The notes under the pieces were generated by a model. The model was not told the DNA's origin and searched no databases. It saw nothing but the letters and a program-made list of their open reading frames with translations. The position numbers and the translations under genes are program-made. This document shows positions 1-5,971 of a stretch of 7,905 nucleotides of DNA, in pieces (position 1 is the first letter of the stretch; each line of letters begins with the position of its first letter). Source of the DNA: CAZOVB01 sp046541415 (GTDB lineage: Bacteria; Planctomycetota; Phycisphaerae; SM23-33); the NCBI GenBank assembly GCA_046541415.1, contig JBKHDI010000117.1, forward strand, positions 1 through 7,905, read 5' to 3'.

Positions 1-1
1 G

Positions 2-55
2 CCGCAGGAGTTAAAGGACGCAGTCCTGTCGACGAAGAAGATGGAAATGTTCTAA
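2..55 (+). CDS. Possible C-terminal tail of an upstream gene (partial at left edge)
   Basis: Read in the second frame, the first 55 bases give 17 codons ending at a TAA, with the peptide ending KKMEMF. The tail is charged and carries no recognisable motif. It lies 74 bases upstream of the CHR-family gene on the same strand. Short CHR proteins are often encoded as adjacent pairs, so this could be the end of a partner gene, but nothing in 17 residues proves that. The first frame is also open to about position 111, so even the reading frame is uncertain. Confidence 0.25.
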   Translation, partial: PQELKDAVLSTKKMEMF

Positions 56-111
56 TGCCAACTGGTGGGCTATTTTGCCGTGTTTACAGCAGGTGCCGAC
101 AACTCGGCTAG

Positions 112-119
112 AAAAGGAG
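112..119 (+). promoter_or_regulatory. Ribosome binding site of the CHR-family gene
   Basis: AAAAGGAG lies ten bases before the ATG at 130. This supports that start. The out-of-frame ATG at 122 is too close to the site and opens no sensible protein. Confidence 0.6.
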
Positions 120-129
120 CGATGCAGGT

Positions 130-657
130 ATGGAAAAACTATGGCCTCTGGTGGCAAGCTTCATCATCATAGGCGTCGGCGCATATGGCGGCGGTTTGGT
201 GACAGTGCCTCTGATGCAGCACGAACTCGTGGAAGGCCGTCAACTGCTGTCTATGGATGAGATGTCCAAGATTGTCGCCATCGCGCAGATGACGCCGGGA
301 CCCATTGCCGTCAATGGGGCGACTTTCGTGGGCTTCCGCGTCGCAGGTATCGTGGGCGCTCTTATCGCCACCCTTTGCGTGGTCCTGCCAGGCGTCTCGG
401 CCCTCGCAATCATCTCATTTTTCCGGCGTCGAATGCAGCCCAGCTACCATCTCTTGCGACTTCGTCGAGGTCTCCGGGCTGGTGTATTGAGTCTGTTGCT
501 GTACGCTGCGTGGCAGTATGGCTGGGGTGTAATCAACACTCCGACCGAGTTGGCCATCGCAGCGGGTGCGTTCCTGATCCTGACTGTATTCGAGGGGAAA
601 GTTCATCCCCTCGCGGTGATCGCGGGAGCGGGAGGGATCGGTCTGCTGGTGTTCTGA
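130..657 (+). CDS. Short-chain CHR-family transporter (chromate transporter, half-length)
   Basis: This 175-residue integral membrane protein is of the CHR (ChrA) family. Some members export chromate; many relatives have unknown anion substrates. Visible family features are the glycine-rich N-terminal block AYGGGLVTVPLMQHELV (about residues 18-34), the hallmark TPGPIAVNGATFVGFRVAG (about 55-73) and a following hydrophobic stretch ending VVLPGV. Further hydrophobic segments run to the C-terminus. Full ChrA proteins carry two such halves in about 400 residues; this is a single half, as in short-chain CHR proteins that usually come as an adjacent pair. If there is a partner, it must lie to the left, because the right-hand neighbours are unrelated and on the other strand. 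The family call is strong; chromate as substrate is only the family default. Hand-counted lines here have about 52-58% GC, below the 70% seen in sampled lines of later genes. Confidence 0.88.
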   Translation: MEKLWPLVASFIIIGVGAYGGGLVTVPLMQHELVEGRQLLSMDEMSKIVAIAQMTPGPIAVNGATFVGFRVAGIVGALIATLCVVLPGVSALAIISFFRRRMQPSYHLLRLRRGLRAGVLSLLLYAAWQYGWGVINTPTELAIAAGAFLILTVFEGKVHPLAVIAGAGGIGLLVF

Positions 658-987
658 CGCATTGGACGATTCCCCAATATGACACGCGGCGCTGTCCGGA
701 TAGGCGATTTCGTTTCAAGGAACTCAACCTCCAGTGCGGCTTTACCGCACAGATCCTGGGCCAGAACAGCAGCGGGAAGAACCCGCAGAACAGAACCACC
801 ATGTGGGGCGCGGTCGGCCTGCGTCTCCAGTATGTTGCCATATCTCTCCCTTGCGCTAAGTTTCCAGCCAGCCCTTTCACGTAGACCACGCTGCCCTCTT
901 GAAGTTTCTCGACACAGCAACTGCGTGCCGCTCAGGGAGGATGGCGTTCTGGCCAGCGGGGCTCGGACATGCCTTGTGCAGGGTCGG
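658..987. other. Convergent intergenic gap without a convincing gene
   Basis: These 330 bases separate the 3' ends of the CHR-family gene (+) and the acetylpolyamine amidohydrolase gene (-). Open frames occur on both strands, but none has a recognisable domain or a good ribosome binding site. Two small perfect hairpins are visible. GTGCGG/CCGCAC spans 734-750 with a five-base loop, and GCGGG/CCCGC spans 772-786 with a five-base loop. The second sits between two direct copies of CAGAACAG. Neither is followed by a T run on either strand, so neither is a standard intrinsic terminator. One hand-counted line (661-720) has 53% GC. Confidence 0.6.
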
Positions 988-2013
988 CTACTGCTCCCGG
1001 CCGGACAGGAAGCCCGACAGCAGGCCGTGCACACACGACCCCAGGGTCTTTCCGCGGTAGCCGCCCTCCTGGCAGAAGACGGTGGGCAGGTCCAGCCCTG
1101 CCAGTCGCTTGCCGATCTCGGGGTAGGCTTTCATGGTCATCGCGAAACCGCCGATCGGGTCGTCCTTGTGTGTGTCGAACCCGGCCGAGATGACCAGGAA
1201 GTCCGCCTTGAACCGCCGGATCGCCCGACAGGCCTTGTCGAGAGCTTCAAGATACTGCTGATCGGTCGAACCCAGGGCCAACGGGTAGTTGCGGTTTGTG
1301 CCCTTGGCCTGGCCGGAGAGGGTTTCGTCGGCATAGCCCCAGAAATAGGGATATTCCACGGCGGGGTCTGCGTGGATCGAAAGCGTGAAGACTTCCGGCC
1401 TGTCCTGGAAGAACTCCTGCGTGCCGTTGCCGTGATGGTAGTCGATATCCAGCGTGGCCACCTTGCCGTGCTCGCAGAGCAGGTCGGCGGCCAGGACGCA
1501 GTTGTTGAAGTAACAGTAGCCGCCGAATACGCGGGGGCCTGCATGATGGCCCGACGGTCTGCAGAGGGCATAGATCTCGCGCTGCGAGCCCTCGGCGACC
1601 ATCGCCGCTGCGGTCAGGGCAGTCTCTCCGGATCTCTTGGCTGCGTGGTAGGTGTACATCTTGATCGGCGTCACTTCGTCGGTGCACCAGATGCCTCCCC
1701 ACAAGGGTCGATCCGATCGTTTGGGCAGGTTGGCGCCCTCGCCGGGGAACAGGTCCGGGTAGAGCTCGGTCTTGGGATCGGAGATGCTCTGCGAGGTCTT
1801 CTTGATCCAGTCGTGGTACGGGTGCAGATCGCCGAACCGCTTCTGGGCGAAGGTGCGGGCCTGGAGGAACTCGAAGCGCGAGTCCCGCTCCAGCCTGCGT
1901 TTGATCACGTCCACCCGCGAGGGGATGTCGCGCGTCCGGTAGGTCTGCCCGCCGAGGGTAAATACCCACCGCGGGTCGTGTGCCAGGTACGCCTCGTGTT
2001 CAACGACTAACAT
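988..2013 (-). CDS. Acetylpolyamine amidohydrolase (histone deacetylase superfamily)
   Basis: This 341-residue zinc amidohydrolase should remove acetyl groups from acetylated polyamines or related amines in the cytoplasm. The catalytic set is complete: the His pair in RPSGHHAG (H156, H157), metal ligands D191 and H193 in DIDYHHGNGTQ, the third ligand D280 in ISAGFDTHKDDP, and the transition-state tyrosine Y319 in QEGGY. The stretch YPYFWGYADET (221-231) followed by GTNRNYPL is typical of the acetylpolyamine amidohydrolase branch, and the length matches the Mycoplana ramosa enzyme (341 residues). The ATG at 2013 has AGGAAGGA six bases upstream (2020-2027), and the conserved N-terminus begins there; upstream in-frame codons only shadow the neighbouring gene. 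The start overlaps the end of the ligase-peptidase gene by 14 bases, which indicates an operon with translational coupling. Related members can act on other N-acyl amines, so the substrate is not fixed. Confidence 0.92.
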   Translation of the reverse strand: MLVVEHEAYLAHDPRWVFTLGGQTYRTRDIPSRVDVIKRRLERDSRFEFLQARTFAQKRFGDLHPYHDWIKKTSQSISDPKTELYPDLFPGEGANLPKRSDRPLWGGIWCTDEVTPIKMYTYHAAKRSGETALTAAAMVAEGSQREIYALCRPSGHHAGPRVFGGYCYFNNCVLAADLLCEHGKVATLDIDYHHGNGTQEFFQDRPEVFTLSIHADPAVEYPYFWGYADETLSGQAKGTNRNYPLALGSTDQQYLEALDKACRAIRRFKADFLVISAGFDTHKDDPIGGFAMTMKAYPEIGKRLAGLDLPTVFCQEGGYRGKTLGSCVHGLLSGFLSGREQ

Positions 2014-4150
2014 GGATTTTCCTTCCTGATCCCAACAGCTCCAGGACCTCCTGCTGCGGGATGGCGGGGGCAAAGCGGTCTTGCCTGCCTCGCATGCCGT
2101 TGGAGCAGAAGATGGCGTTGAGGATCGCTTCCTCGGTCGCCTCGATGACCGCTTCGTACAGGCTGTCGATGTAGGCATCGGCCAGGAAGCGGACGTTGAT
2201 CATGTGGTCCGGCTTGGGGGGCCTGCGGGGCAGCCGGTTGCTCGATGAAAAGGCCAGGACGATCTCCCCGCTGGAGTGCGCGGCGTGCGAGCCGGCCCGG
2301 CCCAGCCCCAGGGCTGCACGCTTGGCCAGGCGGTTCAGCTGGCCGCTGCTCAGCGGCGCATCGGTGGCGACGACCGCGATGATCGACCCGTAGTTCTCGC
2401 GCCGGCGTTGGTGGTCGAATCGCCCGTCCAGATCGCGCCCCACCACGCGGCCGTCGATGGTCAGGCTGCGCATGTCCCCGAAATTGCTCAAAACCAGCAC
2501 GCCGAGGGTGAACTGGTGATCGCCGACGGTCACGCCCCGCGAGCTGCTGCCGATCCCGCCGGCGAAATCGCAGGTGATCATCCCCGTACCTGCCCCGACC
2601 GACCCTTGCACGACAGCCCCGCTCCGCGCGGCGTCGATGGCCTTCTGCACGTCGGCGGCGCTGTTGATCCCCGCGCGGATGTCGTTGAGATACGAGTCGT
2701 CCGTCTCGCCGACCACCGGCAGGACCACGTCGGCGGTCAGGCCCATGTGCGGGTGCTTGCGCGAGATGTAGGAAACCACTCCGCTGTGGACGCGCCCGAC
2801 CGAAAGAGAGTTGGTCAGCAGGATGGGAGACTCCAGCCAGCCCCATTCGAGAACCTGGGTCAGGCCCGCCATCTCTCCCCCGCCATTGAGCACGAAACCG
2901 CCGGCCATCAGTCGGCGCATGAACACGTCGCCGCTGCAGGGGATGATCGCGGTTACCCCCGTGCAGACGTGCGTGCTGCCCGCGATACCGGGAATCTTGA
3001 CGTTCTGCTCGATGCGCGTCATGTGGCCGACTTTCACCCCTTTCACGTCGGTAACAGCGTTGTTCAGCCCGGGGGGGAACTGCCCGATCGTCACGCCCAG
3101 TTCACGGATCCCCGGGCGCGGCGACGGGTACTTGCCGGCAGCTTCCGCCTTTCGCGGCGCGCGAAGCGAGAGGCTGTAGCGCCGGGCGGCTGAGCGGACG
3201 ATCAACTTGAGCACCTCGCGATAGCTCAGGCCCGCCTGGGCAGCCGCGGTCATCAGCGACGCCTTGGGATGCAATGACGGCAGCGGGTTCAGTTCGATGA
3301 AATACGGCGTGCCGTCCTGGCGGAGTCTCAGGTCGACTCGTCCGAAGTCGGGGCAGTCCATGATCGAGAAGATCTTCCGGGATACTTCCAGCACGGCCTG
3401 GCGATCCGAACGGCTCAGCTTGGGTGGGCAGATCACCTTGACCGCCCGCGCCGACTGGCCGCCCTGCTTCATGTCGTAGTCATAGATGTTGTACTTGGCT
3501 GCGATGTTCTCCAGGTCGAAGGTGTGCTCGACGATTTCCAGGATTTTGCCCGGGTAGCTTTCCAGGAGCGGCACGCTGAGCTCCCTGCCGGAGATGAACT
3601 CCTCGACCACCACGCCGGCTGGGTACTGGCCCAGGAGGTCTTTCAGGCGGCGCTTGCAGGCCTGCGGCGTCTCGACGACGGAATCCTGCGTAATGCCCTT
3701 GCTCGAACCCTCGGAGTTGGGCTTGAGGATCAACGGGTAATCCAGGTTCTTCGGCAGCGGTTCGGACAGGTTGGTAACCAGCACCCCTTTGGGCACGGCA
3801 ATGCCGTGCGACGCAGCGACCGTCTTGGCCAGGTGCTTGTCCATGTTCATGTGCAGCAGGGCTGCATTGCCCCCCGTAAAGGGCAGGCGGAGCTGTTCGT
3901 ACAGGCCCGGGTAGAAGGCTTCCCGACTCGAACCGACGGTCCCCTCGGCGACGTTGAAGATCAGGTCCGGGTCGCTCTTGTACAGCGCCTCGACCACATC
4001 TGCCAGGGGCCCGGAGACCTCCACGGGCGTAACCGCGTGCTTCATCTCGCGCAGGGCCCCGGCCAGCCGGTCGACATCCTCCTGCAGAAGCAGTTCGGCT
4101 TCCTCTTCGGTCAGTTCGGTTCGAAGATTGTACGCCACGGTGATCTTCAA
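2000..4150 (-). CDS. Fusion of Ddl-like ATP-grasp ligase and DmpA-type (S58) autoprocessing aminopeptidase
   Basis: This 716-residue protein has two enzyme domains. Residues 1 to about 320 are a D-Ala-D-Ala-ligase-like ATP-grasp. Visible parts are IFNVAEG (64-70), MDKHLAKT (103-110), the ATP-binding stretch PLILKPNSEGSSKG (139-152), EEFISGRELS (183-192), and metal-ligand positions D273, E286 and N288 spaced as in E. coli DdlB (257, 270, 272). The N-terminal GG.S.E.EVS block of true Ddl is absent, so the substrate probably differs from D-Ala. Residues from about 340 to 716 form a full-length S58 peptidase (DmpA is 375 residues). They carry LTNSLSVGRV (445-454), GTGM (521-524), GGIGSSSR (531-538), a predicted self-cleavage site G588/S589 before SIIAVVATDAPL, and S627/E629, which match BapA Ser250, Ser288 and Glu290 in spacing. 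A basic linker at about 320-345 contains no stop or methionine. No signal peptide is visible, so a cytoplasmic location is inferred. Confidence 0.88.
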   Translation of the reverse strand: MKITVAYNLRTELTEEEAELLLQEDVDRLAGALREMKHAVTPVEVSGPLADVVEALYKSDPDLIFNVAEGTVGSSREAFYPGLYEQLRLPFTGGNAALLHMNMDKHLAKTVAASHGIAVPKGVLVTNLSEPLPKNLDYPLILKPNSEGSSKGITQDSVVETPQACKRRLKDLLGQYPAGVVVEEFISGRELSVPLLESYPGKILEIVEHTFDLENIAAKYNIYDYDMKQGGQSARAVKVICPPKLSRSDRQAVLEVSRKIFSIMDCPDFGRVDLRLRQDGTPYFIELNPLPSLHPKASLMTAAAQAGLSYREVLKLIVRSAARRYSLSLRAPRKAEAAGKYPSPRPGIRELGVTIGQFPPGLNNAVTDVKGVKVGHMTRIEQNVKIPGIAGSTHVCTGVTAIIPCSGDVFMRRLMAGGFVLNGGGEMAGLTQVLEWGWLESPILLTNSLSVGRVHSGVVSYISRKHPHMGLTADVVLPVVGETDDSYLNDIRAGINSAADVQKAIDAARSGAVVQGSVGAGTGMITCDFAGGIGSSSRGVTVGDHQFTLGVLVLSNFGDMRSLTIDGRVVGRDLDGRFDHQRRRENYGSIIAVVATDAPLSSGQLNRLAKRAALGLGRAGSHAAHSSGEIVLAFSSSNRLPRRPPKPDHMINVRFLADAYIDSLYEAVIEATEEAILNAIFCSNGMRGRQDRFAPAIPQQEVLELLGSGRKIHVSR

Positions 4151-4157
4151 CGGCGGG

Positions 4158-4165
4158 CTCCTTCC
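4158..4165 (-). promoter_or_regulatory. Ribosome binding site supporting a TTG start
   Basis: On the minus strand GGAAGGAG stands seven bases before TTG (4150-4148), the first codon of the ligase-peptidase fusion. Starting here gives MKITVAYN, the usual beginning of a Ddl-like domain. The nearby ATG at 4199-4197 is out of frame. The strong site compensates for the weak start codon. Confidence 0.75.
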
Positions 4166-4191
4166 GGGCAGGGGCGGATAAGAAAATGCCT

Positions 4192-4205
4192 TACACCATG
4201 GTATA
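4192..4205. promoter_or_regulatory. Near-palindrome in the divergent upstream region (possible operator)
   Basis: TACACCATGGTATA is symmetric at 12 of 14 positions, with a perfect eight-base core ACCATGGT. It lies 42 bases upstream of the ligase-peptidase start, in the gap between that gene and the divergent MscS-like remnant. This is a usual place for a repressor site or a -10 region. No matching -35 box at good spacing was found, and a palindrome this short can arise by chance. Confidence 0.2.
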
Positions 4206-4261
4206 CCGACACTTGCGTCCGGCCAATGTTCGCCGACAGCTGAAGGCCATCAACGCACCAG

Positions 4262-4298
4262 CCGGGCGGCATGCAGAACGGCCGGAAATGCCCGCCGG
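4262..4298. repeat. Imperfect inverted repeat before the MscS-like remnant
   Basis: CCGGGCGGCAT (4262-4272) and ATGCCCGCCGG (4288-4298) pair at 9 of 11 positions around a 15-base loop. The repeat lies in the divergent intergenic region. No T run follows. In GC-rich DNA such a repeat is weak evidence for function. Confidence 0.25.
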
Positions 4299-4361
4299 AT
4301 AGAAGCGTCGCCTGCGAGCGAATACGATTTGTCTGAGACGGGCCCGGTCCTGTTGAAATCC

Positions 4362-4613
4362 ATGATCCAGATCTTCAAGTCATTCAGTTCGGTCGCGGTT
4401 GCCGCGGCGATCCTCATCGCCGCGGCAGCTGTCGGTCTTGCAGCCAATGCGCTGCTTTTCGCCCTGCTGTCCCGTGTGGCCCGGCATGGCCGCAGGGACA
4501 TGCTGCGACATTTCACGCGCCACGGACGACTTCCGGGATACGCGTTGCTGGCCCTGCTGGGCCTGCTGCTGGCCGGGCCACAGGTCCGGATGGCCCCTTC
4601 GGCGGGCGGCCTA
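4362..4613 (+). pseudogene. Truncated N-terminus of an MscS-like membrane protein
   Basis: The first 84 codons from ATG 4362 read as a plausible membrane protein. A long alanine-rich hydrophobic segment (about residues 9-36) is followed by a basic loop (SRVARHGRRDMLRHFTRHGR) and a second hydrophobic segment, LPGYALLALLGLLLAG. This resembles the N-terminal helices of small-conductance mechanosensitive (MscS-type) channels. After about 4605 the frame stays open only as the antisense of the neighbouring alginate-lyase-like gene and loses any membrane or channel character. The MscS pore helix and beta domain are missing. No good ribosome binding site precedes ATG 4362; an in-frame TTG at 4329 is another possible start. 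The remnant therefore looks like a gene cut at the neighbour's stop codon, by deletion or rearrangement, or an assembly join. The family call rests on pattern alone. Confidence 0.45.
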
Positions 4614-5792
4614 TCAGCCGGTGGGGTCTTCGGCATCGGCCGGCGGACGGGCGGCTGCGTTGATCAGCGTCTGCCAGGTCGGGAAGCGCTTCGCCTCCGA
4701 GGCGGTCAGGTGCAGGACCACCTTCAGCAGGTCGGCGTCGAAGTAGCTGGCCTGTTCCATGAGCTTCAGGGCCCGACGCGGTTCGTAGAGTCGCCCGGGC
4801 TCGTACTCGTCCAGGCCCGCCTCGGCGCGGCGGCGGTCGAGATCCACCTTCGAGCGGGTCCATTCGCGGCGGGTCTTCTCGCCCATCGCGTAGGGCACGA
4901 CGTAATCGACGGATTTCTCCAGCGACCCGCCCTTTTCGGACTGCCACGCATACAGTTTCCTGCCCTCGGCCCCGGCGAGCATCGCCAGCTGCAGCGGCGG
5001 ACGGAGGCTGCTTGCGTGATAGGTCAACGTGTCGCGCCGCTTCAGGTCGCGGCTCGTGCCGTCGGCGTAGAGGCTTTCGGTAACGAACCGCCGGATGCCC
5101 TCGTGGGCGGTGGCGACCCATTCCTTTCGGCCCAGAATCATCCCCGCCATCGCCGCCAGCCGCACGTGCTTGGAGTAGCGGTTGGTCAAGTGCTCGGACT
5201 TCTCGACGGCCCGAACGTGCAGCCGCCCGAGATGCTCGACCCATGCGTCGACCTGCTTGCGTCTCTCGCCCGGGAAACTGTCGCGCAGGGCATGGTAGGC
5301 CACGAGCATCGGCCAGAACTTGTTCTCGTTCACGTCGTTGCCGGTCAGCTTGTACGTCCCTGTCCAGGCGAGGATGAACTTGCGGAGCGTTTCGGCCGCA
5401 CGCGCATCGGCAGAGACCTGCCAGTACCGGACCAGCCGGGCGACGTCGCCCATCTCGCGGAGCTTGGCCACCGTGGCGATGCGGCGCGGATCGGTGTGCA
5501 CCAGCCCCTCGTAGTGGATGACCTCCAGCGGATGCGGCTGGGCGGAAAGCAGACCCTTGGCCTTCTCGGCAGCCTCGGCCGCCAGAGCGGCAGCTTCGCG
5601 GTCATCGGCTGCCAGATCCCGCAGGCGCTTCAGCTGCGCCGCATCCAGCGGGACTACCGGCGGGATCGAGAATTCCCCCGCCTTCTCGGCCCCCTCGCCG
5701 CCCTGCTGCTGGGCCCCCAGCGGGCTGCAAAGCAGGCAGACAGCCAGAATGACCAGGCCGCAAGAACCCATCGTAACAGCCGAATGCTCCAT
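4614..5792 (-). CDS. Secreted alginate-lyase-like protein (alginate lyase superfamily)
   Basis: This 392-residue protein has an N-terminal hydrophobic signal (about residues 8-27, ending SPLGA before QQQ), so it is probably exported to the periplasm or outside. No standard lipobox is present (LAVC has Val before Cys). The mature part looks like the alpha-helical alginate lyase fold (PF05426, PL5-type). It includes FWPMLVAYHALRD (159-171), SEHLTNRYSKHVRLAAMAG (199-217, with N204 and H209) and DGTSRDLKRRDTLTYHASSL (244-263, with R252 and Y258 as plausible catalytic Arg and Tyr). PL5 enzymes cleave alginate by beta-elimination using Asn/His, Arg and Tyr; here the usual Asn-His pair reads NRYSKH, so activity and substrate are uncertain. 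ATG 5792 has GGGAG six bases upstream (5799-5803). In-frame codons further upstream shadow the neighbouring gene. It lies downstream of the oxidoreductase gene on the same strand, separated by 179 bases with a large hairpin. Confidence 0.72.
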   Translation of the reverse strand: MEHSAVTMGSCGLVILAVCLLCSPLGAQQQGGEGAEKAGEFSIPPVVPLDAAQLKRLRDLAADDREAAALAAEAAEKAKGLLSAQPHPLEVIHYEGLVHTDPRRIATVAKLREMGDVARLVRYWQVSADARAAETLRKFILAWTGTYKLTGNDVNENKFWPMLVAYHALRDSFPGERRKQVDAWVEHLGRLHVRAVEKSEHLTNRYSKHVRLAAMAGMILGRKEWVATAHEGIRRFVTESLYADGTSRDLKRRDTLTYHASSLRPPLQLAMLAGAEGRKLYAWQSEKGGSLEKSVDYVVPYAMGEKTRREWTRSKVDLDRRRAEAGLDEYEPGRLYEPRRALKLMEQASYFDADLLKVVLHLTASEAKRFPTWQTLINAAARPPADAEDPTG

Positions 5793-5826
5793 ACCAGACT
5801 CCCGGTTTTGTCTCGTTCCAGATGAA

Positions 5827-5900
5827 CCCGAGCAGGTGCCCGGACCGACAGGACCAGAGTACAAGCCCGGGCCCTGTCTGTCCAAGCCGATCTGCTCGGG
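5827..5900 (-). promoter_or_regulatory. Nested inverted repeat in the leader of the alginate-lyase-like gene
   Basis: The outer arms CCCGAGCAG (5827-5835) and CTGCTCGGG (5892-5900) pair perfectly over nine bases. Inside them, GGACCGACAGG (5842-5852) and CCTGTCTGTCC (5873-5883) pair at 10 of 11 positions around a 20-base loop. Internal loops of six and eight bases separate the two stems. The element ends 34 bases before the ATG at 5792. No U-rich tail follows on either strand, so it is not a standard intrinsic terminator. A structured 5' leader or an RNA processing site between the two genes is more likely. Confidence 0.45.
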
Positions 5901-5953
5901 CCGTCTGCTGCTCCCGACATCAGTGGATCCAACTGCAGATGATCGCCCAGGAC

Positions 5954-5969
5954 AAAGGACCTCAGGTCC
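5954..5969 (-). terminator. Weak possible terminator hairpin after the oxidoreductase gene
   Basis: Three bases after the TGA of the oxidoreductase, the minus strand reads GGACCTGAGGTCC followed by TTT. The stem is five base pairs with a three-base loop, and the T run is only three long. At best it would be a leaky terminator. Confidence 0.25.
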
Positions 5970-5971
5970 GC

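Noticed and set aside
75..260. 61-codon frame overlapping the start of the CHR-family gene
   Set aside because: It is out of frame with a clear membrane protein, is rich in Arg and His, and has no support.
734..786. Two small hairpins as a terminator for the convergent genes
   Set aside because: Stems are only five or six pairs and no T run follows on either strand.
533..889. 118-codon minus-strand frame with a short hydrophobic stretch (FCGFFPLLFW)
   Set aside because: It overlaps the end of the CHR-family gene, has no ribosome binding site I could find, and resembles no family.
679..2010. 443-codon plus-strand open frame
   Set aside because: It lies antisense to the acetylpolyamine amidohydrolase gene, has no domain, and its openness is explained by high GC in the true codons on the other strand.
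2014..2178. N-terminal extension of the acetylpolyamine amidohydrolase by 55 codons
   Set aside because: This part reads the end of the ligase-peptidase gene in another frame. The conserved family N-terminus and ribosome binding site fit ATG 2013.
4614..5825. Continuation of the MscS-like plus-strand frame to 498 codons
   Set aside because: Beyond about 4613 it is only the antisense of the alginate-lyase-like gene, with no hydrophobic or channel features.
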